Source of the DNA: DASWED01 sp036394995
GTDB taxonomy: Bacteria; Actinomycetota; UBA4738; JACQTL01
DNA: 46,249 nt
Direction: 5' to 3'
NCBI GenBank assembly: GCA_036394995.1
Contig: DASWED010000103.1
Span: 1-46,249, forward strand
Shown here: positions 16,636-22,836 of the stretch, in pieces
Numbering within the stretch: the stretch's first letter is position 1
How the letters are laid out: every line of letters begins with the position of its first letter
Notes under the pieces: generated by a model
The model's input: the letters and a program-made list of their open reading frames with translations, nothing else
Database searches by the model: none
What the model was told of the DNA's origin: nothing
Made by a program: the position numbers and the translations under genes

Positions 16636-17149
16636 CGGGGTCTCCCTCATCGATCTCGTGCAGGCGCTGGCGCATGGCGGTGCGAGCCCGGGACAGGCGG
16701 ACGCGGACGGTCACCGGCTCGACGCCCAGGATGCGGCCTGCCTCCTCGGCGTCCATGCCCAGCCACGACACCAGCACGACGGCCTCGCGTTGCCCGTCCG
16801 GCAACGCGGCCAGGGCCCGGGCCACCTCGTCGCGGGCGGCCGCGGCGTCGGCGGGGTCCTCTGGAGGGACAGGAACATCGCCTCGCCGTCGGAGCCGTAT
16901 GGCCAGCCGACGCAGGCGGCTCCGGTGCAGGTTCAGCGCGGTCCGGTACAGATAGCCTGCCGGCGAGGCCATTGCCGCCACCCTGTCCCACCGCTCGTAC
17001 ACGCGCACCATGGCCTCCTGCGCCACGTCCTCGGCCTCGCCGGGGTCGCCGGACAGCAGGAACAGGGCCCGCGCCAGGCGGTCGTAGTGCTCGGAGAAGA
17101 ACCCGCGGAAGGTCTCCTCCTCACCGTCGCCGGCCCCTCCCTCCACCAT
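16628..17149 (-). CDS. ECF-type RNA polymerase sigma factor
   Basis: 173-residue sigma factor with only regions 2 and 4. Region 2: RGFFSEHYDRLARALFLLSGDPGEAEDVAQEAMVRVYERWDRV, containing the D/E-A-E-D-V-A-Q-E-A core-binding motif, followed by PAGYLYRTALNLHRSRLRR. Region 4: ALAALPDGQREAVVLVSWLGMDAEEAGRILGVEPVTVRVRLSRARTAMR, a clear helix-turn-helix recognising the -35. The ATG at 17149 (MVEGGAGDGEEE) gives the usual length; the frame continues upstream through a shadow of psuG. A promoter of ECF type lies about 35 bp upstream, suggesting autoregulation. The 3' end overlaps the propeller protein gene by 8 nt. Confidence 0.92.
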   Translation of the reverse strand: MVEGGAGDGEEETFRGFFSEHYDRLARALFLLSGDPGEAEDVAQEAMVRVYERWDRVAAMASPAGYLYRTALNLHRSRLRRLAIRLRRRGDVPVPPEDPADAAAARDEVARALAALPDGQREAVVLVSWLGMDAEEAGRILGVEPVTVRVRLSRARTAMRQRLHEIDEGDPDA

Positions 17150-17183
17150 CACCGCCGTTCGGGCTCGTTCTTCCACCGCACCA

Positions 17184-17211
17184 TGAACGCCCGAGGACGC
17201 GGTTCGTTTCC
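17184..17211 (-). promoter_or_regulatory. ECF-type autoregulatory promoter
   Basis: On the minus strand: GGAAAC (17211-17206), 16-bp spacer, CGTTCA (17189-17184). This matches the GGAAC-N16/17-CGTT consensus of group IV sigma factors and sits about 35 bp before the sigma start codon, giving a leader of about 28 nt. Confidence 0.6.
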
Positions 17212-17229
17212 GGCGGCCGCTCGCTCCCG

Positions 17230-18144
17230 TCAGGCCACCAGCTCCCGGGCGATCTCGGCGGCGAGGGCGGCGTTGGCGGAGAGGAGCGAGAGGTTGGCCT
17301 CCAGGCTGGCGCCGGACGTGTGCTCGGACAGGCACCCGAGCAGGAACGGCGTCACGTCCTTGCCGCGGACGCCCCGGCGCTCGGCTTCCTCCTCGCATTG
17401 CGCCACGGCCCGGGCCACCTCGGCGGCGTCCATGGCGCGGTCCTCGGGGATGGGGTTGCAGAGCAGGACGGCGGACTCCACCTCGAGGCGCACGTGCGCG
17501 CGGGCGATCACGGCTGCCTCAGCCGGCGAGTCGACCCGGTGCTCGAGCTCCAGGTGGTCCGCCGCTCGTGCCAGGAAGAAGGGGAGGCGGTCGACGCCGT
17601 AGCCCGCGACCAGGATCCCCAGCTCCTCCAGCTTCTCCAGGGTCGCCGCCGGGTCCACGATCGACTTCGGGCCGGAACACACCACCAGGCCCGGGGTCCG
17701 GGCCATCTCCAGCAGGTCCGCGCTGACGTCGCCGGAGCGGGGGTGGACCCCGCCGATCCCACCGGTGGCCATGACCTCGATCCCGGCGTGATGGGCGGCC
17801 CACAGCGTGGCCGATACCGTGGTCGCGCCGAGCCCGCCGCCCGCCAGCGCGACCGGATAGTCCCGCCGGGCCACCTTGGCCACAACCGACCGCGGGTCCG
17901 ACAGCTCCTCGAGCTCCTCCTCGGACAGGCCCACCCTGATGTGCCGGTCCTTCACCGCGATCCAGGCGGGGACGCCGGCCCGGGACCGGATGCGGCCGTC
18001 CATCGCCCCGGCCGCGTCGAGGTTCCTGGGATGCGGAAGGCCCTGGGACAGCACGCTCGTCTCCAGGGCCACGACCGGCTCGTGCGACGCGAGCGCCGCG
18101 CGCACCTCCTCCGACAGGATCAGCGGGCGTTCGGGACCGTTCAC
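17230..18144 (-). CDS. psuG: Pseudouridine-5'-phosphate glycosidase
   Basis: 304-residue enzyme of the PsuG/YeiN/IndA family, which breaks the C-C glycosidic bond of pseudouridine 5'-phosphate to uracil and ribose 5-phosphate using Mn2+. Recognised segments: VVALETSVLSQGLPHPRNL; GVPAWIAVKDRHIRVGL; ALAGGGLGATTVSAT; VMATGGIGGVHPRSGDVSADL; SGPKSIVDPAATLEKLEELGI; LLCNPIPED; GKDVTPFLLGCLSEHTSG. These span the whole family domain and the length is normal. The GTG start at 18144 overlaps the stop of the kinase gene (GTGA), so translation is coupled. With the upstream PfkB kinase it forms the two-step phosphorylate-then-cleave route for pseudouridine or another C-nucleoside. The released uracil could in principle feed the pyrimidine-degradation genes 10 kb away. 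Confidence 0.95.
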   Translation of the reverse strand: MNGPERPLILSEEVRAALASHEPVVALETSVLSQGLPHPRNLDAAGAMDGRIRSRAGVPAWIAVKDRHIRVGLSEEELEELSDPRSVVAKVARRDYPVALAGGGLGATTVSATLWAAHHAGIEVMATGGIGGVHPRSGDVSADLLEMARTPGLVVCSGPKSIVDPAATLEKLEELGILVAGYGVDRLPFFLARAADHLELEHRVDSPAEAAVIARAHVRLEVESAVLLCNPIPEDRAMDAAEVARAVAQCEEEAERRGVRGKDVTPFLLGCLSEHTSGASLEANLSLLSANAALAAEIARELVA

Positions 18145-19067
18145 CGCGGCTCCGCGTTCGAAGGCCACTGCTCGGCGCCCGTCAGCCGCTGGCCGCTCGC
18201 CGGCCAGGGATCGTCGCTGGCGGCCGCCGCGGCACCGGCCCGGCATCCCGCCTCCAGGGCCTCCTGCGCCTCCCCGCCCCGGGCCAGCGCCGCCAGGAAC
18301 GCGCCGTCGAACGCGTCTCCGGCGCCGGTGGTGTCGCGCTCCTCCACCACGGGGGCGGCCGCCCGGAGGACCTGCCCGGAGCGCGCCAGCACCGCCCCGC
18401 GGGCCCCGAGCTTCACGCAGGCGGCGGGATAGCGCTCCGCCAGCGCGAGCGCGGCGCCCTCGCCGGTCCTCCCCGTCAGGGATTGCGCTTCCATCTCGTT
18501 GCACATGATGATCGATGCACCTGCAGTGGCTTGCAGGAACACCTCGTTGCCATAGGCCTCCACCAGCGGCCACGACGACGCTTCGATCGCGAGGTGATCC
18601 GCCCGGGCCCGGTCCAGGGCGGCCAGCGCGGCCGGCTCCGAGGACGGGTGGAACAGCAGGTAGCCCGACACCAGCACGATCGCGGCGTCGAGCCGCTCCG
18701 GGAGGTCGTCCGGCGAGACCCGGGCGTTCGCCCCCCGGTCGGACACCATCGACCGCTCGCCCTCCAGCCGGACCACGAGCAGCGTCCCCGTCCTGGTGTC
18801 CGGATCCACCACCAGGGCGGGCTCGACGCCTCGCTCGGCGAGCGCCTCGCGGAGGACCCGGCCCGTGGCGTCGTCGCCCACCCGGCCGTGGAACCGCACC
18901 CGCGCTCCCGACGCGGCGGCCCACACGGCCGCGTTCGCGCCGCTCCCGCCCGGCCGCGCCCGCACCGGTCCGTGGACGTCGCCCCCGGCCGCGAGCACCG
19001 GCGCATCCACCGTGACGTCGAGCATGAGATCGCCGACCACGATGAGATCGGGGCGGTCCGCGCTCAC
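18141..19067 (-). CDS. PfkB-family carbohydrate kinase (probable pseudouridine kinase)
   Basis: 308-residue ribokinase-fold kinase. The N-terminus DLIVVGDLMLDVTV is followed by the PfkB signature 1 region (ARPGGSGANAAVWAAASGARVRFHGRVGDDATG); signature 2 is RDTTGAGDAFDGAFLAAL with the GAGD anion hole at about 248-251, whose Asp is the catalytic base. IIMCNEMEAQSLTG is the usual N-x-x-E magnesium-related motif. Its tight coupling to psuG (GTGA overlap) points to pseudouridine 5'-phosphorylation (PsuK role), but other sugars or nucleosides are possible because the PfkB fold is promiscuous. The GTG start at 19067 overlaps the stop codon of the alpha-mannosidase gene in the same GTGA manner. No membrane segments. 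Confidence 0.9.
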   Translation of the reverse strand: MSADRPDLIVVGDLMLDVTVDAPVLAAGGDVHGPVRARPGGSGANAAVWAAASGARVRFHGRVGDDATGRVLREALAERGVEPALVVDPDTRTGTLLVVRLEGERSMVSDRGANARVSPDDLPERLDAAIVLVSGYLLFHPSSEPAALAALDRARADHLAIEASSWPLVEAYGNEVFLQATAGASIIMCNEMEAQSLTGRTGEGAALALAERYPAACVKLGARGAVLARSGQVLRAAAPVVEERDTTGAGDAFDGAFLAALARGGEAQEALEAGCRAGAAAAASDDPWPASGQRLTGAEQWPSNAEPR

Positions 19068-21190
19068 CGGGATGGGGCCGTCTCCGGGGGCACCGGGATC
19101 GTCTCGATGGCGGCCGGTCGGAGCCGAACCTCCCGGCCGCCGATGTTCGCCACGGCCTGCCGATCGGCCCGCGGGTTCCACAGGCGGACCTCGATCGCCC
19201 CGTCCACCCGGCGGACGTTCGAGAGCCGGGCCTGGCCGGCGTCCACCTGGAGCAGCGTCCCGCTCGACGGCCCCGAACCACCACCGGCGGCCTCGGCGGT
19301 GGGCAGCGGAAGCGCGAACCGTTCCCAGGCGTCCAGGAGGTCCTCCCGCCGGGCATCGCGCATCAGCCCAAAGGCGAACTCGGTCCGGCCGATCATCTGG
19401 GCCTCGGGCGTCGGGATGTCCGGCCCCGCGGGCCACTGCCGGGTCTCGAACCCCCCGCGGCTGATGGTCCCGGTGCACCGGAGCAGGGTCACCGCCAGGG
19501 CCTGCCCGTCGACGACCTCGTATTCCATGACTCCCTCGTGCAGGGCCGCCACCCCGGACGCCAGGACCACCCCGCGCGCCGGCCAGCACGGCGAGTCCGG
19601 CTCGAACCCGCCCTCGGACAGGAGCCCCCGCTCGACCAGCTCGAACGGCGACCCCGCCAGGGCCCCGTCCGTCCGCTCGGGCAGCGTGACCACCAGCCGG
19701 AGACGATGGTCGGGCCGCCCGTTCTCGATCCAGCCCTCCAGACGGACGAACGGCTCCTCGCGCTCCCGCCGCGCGGTGAACGTGACCGTGCACCCGTCGA
19801 ACATGGCGCGGACCGTTCCCCCGTCCGCGGTGACCACGTCCGGCGGCAGCGGCGAAGCCCCCTCGGCCGGACAGAAGTTGTACAGGTCGCCGACGTCCGG
19901 CTCGTCGAACAGCCCGACCTCCAGGCCGTCCACGACCACCCGGCCCCCCCGCAACGTGACCTGGAGGGGCACCCCCGAGGCGGGGGCCGGGCCGTCCACC
20001 ACCCACCCGAGAGGCGGCACGCCCTCCCGTTCGAACGGCGACGGGTTGAACCGCAGGGTGCCGCCCGCTGTCACCTGGGAGCCGAGCGACCCCAGCGCGC
20101 GGTCCACGATCCCCTCCGCCATCTCTCTGGCCTCCGCATGCCTCGCGTCCACCGCGCGGCCCACCTCGTCCACCGAGCACCCGCACACCGAGTCGTGCGC
20201 CCCGTTCCACAGCAGCAGCTGCCAGATCCGGTCGAGGTCCTTCTCGGGCCACTCGAACCCCGGGACCAGGGCCGCGAGGGGCTCGGCCACGCGTTCGACC
20301 AGGGCCTCCAGCCGCCCCCGCTCCCGCTTCTGGTGGATCCGGGACGACACCACGTTCGGCAGGAGGAAGGCCCGCGCGCCCGATCGGAGCTCACCGCGCC
20401 ATACCGGGATCTCGCCGTCGGGGGCTTCCGCGACGAACGCGGCCACCGGTCCGATCTCCGCCTCGAGATCCGGGGCCAGCGGCGCCATGGCGGCGAGTCG
20501 CTTCACGAGCGTGGGGTCGGGCCCGTGGTGGTCGCTGCCGGCCATCACCAGGAGGTGATACGGGCGCGCGGTCATCCCGGAGAGGCTGTGGACCGACTCC
20601 CGGAGCTTGTCGGCCAGCGCGGCGGGGTGCTGGGCCGAGCGGAGGTCCATCCCGATCGAATAGCCGAACGCCAGGTACTCGGTGAGGACCCGCGTGCCGT
20701 CCGGGGCCTCCCACCAGAACGCCGTCCGTTCCACCGCCCGGGGCACGCCCCGCCACACCACCGCGCGGTCGAGCCCCCCGCGCGCCAGGATCTGCGGCAT
20801 CTGGCCGATGTGCCCGAACTGGTCCGGCAGGTACCCGGCCACCGGCCTTGCGCCGAGGTCCCGGTTGCGCGTCAGGCCCCGTTCCAGGTTCCGGATGTGC
20901 GACTCGCCGGAGGTCAGGAACTCGTCCATCTGCGTGAACCAGGGACCCACGGAGATGCGGCCGTCGGCAGCCAGGCGGCGGATGTCGGGCTCGAGCTCCG
21001 GCCGCACCGCCAGGTAGTCGTCGATGAGCGCGGTCTGCCCGTCGAGGTGGAAGTGGGGGAACCCGTCGTCGAGGAGGGCGATGAGGGTGTCCATCATCTC
21101 GACCAGGCGCCGCAGGAACCCCTCGAACGGCTCGTACCACTCCCGGTCCCAGTGCGTGTGGGGAACGATCGTGACGCTGGTCCGCTCCAT
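19064..21190 (-). CDS. Glycoside hydrolase family 38 (alpha-mannosidase-like)
   Basis: 708-residue cytosolic GH38 enzyme. The N-terminus has the zinc site HTHWDREWY (H13, D15 as ligands) and the nucleophile D123 in YLPDQFGHIGQMPQIL, the family retaining-mechanism Asp. MAGSDHHGPDP and WNGAHDSVCGCSVDEV provide further conserved active-site residues (second HD ligand pair). The C-terminal half is the beta-sandwich region typical of the family. HTHWDREWY and overall length resemble MngB-type (mannosylglycerate hydrolase) enzymes more than lysosomal enzymes. No signal peptide is seen, so the substrate must be imported or internal. The ATG at 21190 is used; upstream codons of the frame are shadow. 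It is the first gene of a three-gene operon with the PfkB kinase and psuG, linked by GTGA overlaps, an unusual partnership. Confidence 0.9.
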   Translation of the reverse strand: MERTSVTIVPHTHWDREWYEPFEGFLRRLVEMMDTLIALLDDGFPHFHLDGQTALIDDYLAVRPELEPDIRRLAADGRISVGPWFTQMDEFLTSGESHIRNLERGLTRNRDLGARPVAGYLPDQFGHIGQMPQILARGGLDRAVVWRGVPRAVERTAFWWEAPDGTRVLTEYLAFGYSIGMDLRSAQHPAALADKLRESVHSLSGMTARPYHLLVMAGSDHHGPDPTLVKRLAAMAPLAPDLEAEIGPVAAFVAEAPDGEIPVWRGELRSGARAFLLPNVVSSRIHQKRERGRLEALVERVAEPLAALVPGFEWPEKDLDRIWQLLLWNGAHDSVCGCSVDEVGRAVDARHAEAREMAEGIVDRALGSLGSQVTAGGTLRFNPSPFEREGVPPLGWVVDGPAPASGVPLQVTLRGGRVVVDGLEVGLFDEPDVGDLYNFCPAEGASPLPPDVVTADGGTVRAMFDGCTVTFTARREREEPFVRLEGWIENGRPDHRLRLVVTLPERTDGALAGSPFELVERGLLSEGGFEPDSPCWPARGVVLASGVAALHEGVMEYEVVDGQALAVTLLRCTGTISRGGFETRQWPAGPDIPTPEAQMIGRTEFAFGLMRDARREDLLDAWERFALPLPTAEAAGGGSGPSSGTLLQVDAGQARLSNVRRVDGAIEVRLWNPRADRQAVANIGGREVRLRPAAIETIPVPPETAPSR

Positions 21191-21274
21191 GCCCGGAGTG
21201 TGCCACGGGGAGCCCGGCCGGCGGCAATCCGGGCCGCCTGGCCGAGCTCCCGGATGAGTCGGAAGTGGGAAAGA

Positions 21275-21286
21275 GTGACAAGAACG
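21275..21286 (+). promoter_or_regulatory. Conserved 12-bp element upstream of small RNA unit 1
   Basis: GTGACAAGAACG is repeated exactly at 21468-21479 before unit 2. In both cases it lies 10 bp before the -35 hexamer and is preceded by an A-rich GAAA stretch. This is the position of an activator site or UP-like element. Confidence 0.55.
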
Positions 21287-21296
21287 CGCTCTGCGC

Positions 21297-21325
21297 TTTA
21301 CAAGTCGACGGCCCCCCGTTATGGT
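21297..21325 (+). promoter_or_regulatory. Promoter of small RNA unit 1
   Basis: TTTACA (21297-21302), 17-bp spacer, TATGGT (21320-21325): five of six at -35 and four of six at -10 against the vegetative consensus, with ideal spacing. Transcription should start near 21332. Confidence 0.7.
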
Positions 21326-21331
21326 CCGCGG

Positions 21332-21424
21332 CGTCGGGACGTGGGGATCAGCGAGCCGCAAGGTTCGCGGATCTCCGAGTCCTGACAGAGAAGGGGCGGT
21401 CTTCGGACCGCCTCTTCTCGTTTT
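21332..21424 (+). ncRNA. Candidate structured small RNA, unit 1
   Basis: About 93-nt transcript between a strong promoter and an intrinsic terminator, with no convincing reading frame. An outer helix pairs TCGGGAC (21334-21340) with GTCCTGA (21379-21385). Inside it, GATC (21346-21349) pairs with GATC (21370-21373), then GCGAGCC/GGTTCGC (21351-21357/21362-21368) is capped by a GCAA tetraloop of GNRA type. The 52-nt folded core matches unit 2 at 42 of 52 positions without gaps, and several differences keep pairing (A-U to G-U in the inner stem, G-U to A-U in the outer stem). I do not recognise the family; it does not match the riboswitch or 6S/6C consensus sequences I know. The adjacent protein genes lie on the opposite strand (GH38) or beyond the second unit (DUF309). 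Confidence 0.68.
21388..21424 (+). terminator. Intrinsic terminator of small RNA unit 1
   Basis: 14-bp stem (21388-21401 with 21406-21419, one G-U wobble) closed by a TTCG tetraloop and followed by G then TTTT (21421-21424). A textbook rho-independent terminator. Confidence 0.88.
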
Positions 21425-21467
21425 CCCCGAAACCCTTGCGGCGCAACGGTTCCGCGGAGAGAAAAGT

Positions 21468-21479
21468 GTGACAAGAACG
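21468..21479 (+). promoter_or_regulatory. Conserved 12-bp element upstream of small RNA unit 2
   Basis: Exact copy of GTGACAAGAACG, again 10 bp before the -35 hexamer. The surrounding bases differ from unit 1, so the element is conserved above background. Confidence 0.55.
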
Positions 21480-21489
21480 GGCTTCGGGC

Positions 21490-21518
21490 TTTACAAGGCC
21501 TCGGCGGGGCCGTAGAGT
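21490..21518 (+). promoter_or_regulatory. Promoter of small RNA unit 2
   Basis: TTTACA (21490-21495), 17-bp spacer, TAGAGT (21513-21518). The -35 and the spacing are identical to unit 1, while the spacer sequence has diverged, which supports selection on the hexamers. Confidence 0.7.
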
Positions 21519-21524
21519 CCACAA

Positions 21525-21615
21525 CTGTCAGGACGAGGTGATCGGCGGGCCGCAAGGTTCGCAGAGCGCCAAGACCTGAAAGGAGAGCCGGTCTTCGGAC
21601 CGGCTCTCCGCTTTG
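21525..21615 (+). ncRNA. Candidate structured small RNA, unit 2
   Basis: Second copy of the tandem small RNA, about 91 nt. The outer helix pairs TCAGG (21528-21532) with CCTGA (21575-21579). The inner stem GCGGGCC/GGTTCGC (21545-21551/21556-21562) carries the same GCAA tetraloop. The core has exactly the same length as unit 1 (52 nt) and the same internal spacings. The terminator stem differs in sequence from unit 1 except for its GGTC-TTCG-GACC tip. The 3' end abuts the DUF309 gene, so read-through could feed that gene. Confidence 0.68.
21582..21615 (+). terminator. Intrinsic terminator of small RNA unit 2
   Basis: Perfect 12-bp stem (21582-21593 with 21598-21609) with a TTCG loop, followed by GCTTTG. 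The U-tract is shorter than in unit 1, so termination may be leakier, toward the DUF309 gene directly downstream. Confidence 0.78.
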
Positions 21616-21626
21616 TGCGGCCTACG

Positions 21627-22130
21627 ATGGACGGCGACATGCGACGGGAAGCGACCGGCAGGACCGGCAAGCCCACACCCGACCGGCAGAAGCCGGAACG
21701 CCCCCGCGACGAGCTGGGCCGGCCCCAGGCCTGGGGCGCGGAGAACCGCCTCGAGCTCCCGGACTTCGACGCGAACTCCGTCGAGGAGAACCACCGACTG
21801 GGCCTTCGGTTCCTGCGCGAGGGGCACTACTTCGCGGCGCACGAGGCCTGGGAGACAGCCTGGAAGCAGGCCCGGGACACGCCCGAGGCCGAGTTCTTCA
21901 AGGGGCTCTCGCAGCTCGGCGCAGGGTGGACCCACCTCCGCCGGGGGAACGCCCACGGCGCATTCACCCTGCTCCGACGGGGGGCGGGGCGTGTGGCCGG
22001 ATACCCCGCGGGGCACCGCGGCGTGGACACCGAGGCCCTCGCGGCCCGGGCCCGTTCGGACGCCGATGCCGTGGAGAGCGGAAACCTCGTCCCGGGCGAG
22101 GACGCATCCGTCGTCCCGCCGAGCGTCTGA
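21627..22130 (+). CDS. DUF309 domain-containing protein
   Basis: 167-residue soluble protein. The core RFLREGHYFAAHEAWETAWKQARDTPEAEFFKGLSQLGAGWTHLRRGNAHGAFTLLRRG is the DUF309 helical domain, whose hallmark is the H-x-x-W-E-x-x-W pattern plus the FKGLxQLxAG helix. The preceding RDELGRPQAWGAENRLELPDFD segment is the usual actinobacterial N-terminal extension. The molecular function of the family is unknown. Start is uncertain: GTG 21615 lies in the terminator tail, and ATG 21627 and ATG 21639 have no good ribosome-binding site; I use 21627. With a terminator immediately upstream, expression depends on read-through or a promoter I cannot see. Confidence 0.78.
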   Translation: MDGDMRREATGRTGKPTPDRQKPERPRDELGRPQAWGAENRLELPDFDANSVEENHRLGLRFLREGHYFAAHEAWETAWKQARDTPEAEFFKGLSQLGAGWTHLRRGNAHGAFTLLRRGAGRVAGYPAGHRGVDTEALAARARSDADAVESGNLVPGEDASVVPPSV

Positions 22131-22151
22131 CCCCAGGCCTCGCCGGGACGG

Positions 22152-22706
22152 TCAGAACTCCGGGGGAGGGACGCACGCGGCCTTCTTCTCCACGTGCGTG
22201 GCCGTGTCGCCGGCGTCCTTGTCGTACGTGTCGGTGCCCAGGCCGCCGTTGATCGAATCGCCGCCATGGGAGTCCTTGGTGACGAGGCACCGGTCGTTGT
22301 CGGGACCGCCGAGCACCTTGTCGGTCCCGCCCTTCCCGACGATGGCGTCCCGGCCGTCGTCCCCGCTGAGGAGGTCGTTGCCGGCGTCGCCGAACAGCGC
22401 GTCGTCGCCGGCCTGGCCGTAGACGCCGTCGTTCCCGTCACCGCCCTCGAGCGTGTCCTTGCCGGCGCCGCCGAAGATGAGGTCGTTCCCGCCGCCCCCC
22501 CGGACGATGTCGTCCCCGCCCTTCGCGCAGATCACGTCGTCCTCGGCCGTCCCGTCGATGATGTCGTTCGCCCCGGTCCCGGTGATCTCGCACGCGGGGG
22601 GCTTCGGCGGCCCGGCCGAGCCCGGGTCGGCGCCCGCGAGGCACAAGGCCAGGGCCGCCGCGATGGTGATGGGAACCCGCGGTCTCCGCACGATCGATCC
22701 TCTCAT
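22152..22706 (-). CDS. Secreted RTX (hemolysin-type calcium-binding repeat) protein
   Basis: 184-residue protein with a signal peptide (about 1-30, RRPRVPITIAAALALCLAGADPGSA) and then about eight nine-residue RTX repeats of the GGxGxDxhx type (for example GGDDIVRGGGGNDLIFGGAGKDTLEGG in successive blades) covering about 40-145. RTX repeats fold into a Ca2+-binding beta-roll after export. The N-terminal ITGTGANDIIDGTAEDDVICAKGGDD start and the C-terminal Cys residues are typical of small actinobacterial RTX proteins with no catalytic domain, so it is probably a structural or binding surface protein. The ATG at 22706 starts the signal peptide; no strong ribosome-binding site is visible. It is convergent with the DUF309 gene, 21 bp apart. 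Confidence 0.85.
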   Translation of the reverse strand: MRGSIVRRPRVPITIAAALALCLAGADPGSAGPPKPPACEITGTGANDIIDGTAEDDVICAKGGDDIVRGGGGNDLIFGGAGKDTLEGGDGNDGVYGQAGDDALFGDAGNDLLSGDDGRDAIVGKGGTDKVLGGPDNDRCLVTKDSHGGDSINGGLGTDTYDKDAGDTATHVEKKAACVPPPEF

Positions 22707-22836
22707 CCGAGCCACGGGAGATGGTTCCCCCCGGACCGGGCGCAGGTCAAACCACGCCGCCTCGCCGCGCGACCCCCACGCCCGATAGGCTGTGTGTGTT
22801 CGGGCGCCAAGCGGACGCCGCGGAGAGGGGTTCCTC

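Noticed and set aside
21431..21451. Small imperfect hairpin between the two small-RNA units
   Set aside because: AACC-C-TTGC/GCAA-C-GGTT can pair, but it lies after terminator 1, has no counterpart elsewhere and may be chance at this base composition.
21275..21615. Reading the tandem repeat as a CRISPR or as duplicated protein-coding DNA
   Set aside because: There are only two copies, each with its own promoter and terminator; no short identical repeats with spacers and no conserved reading frame.
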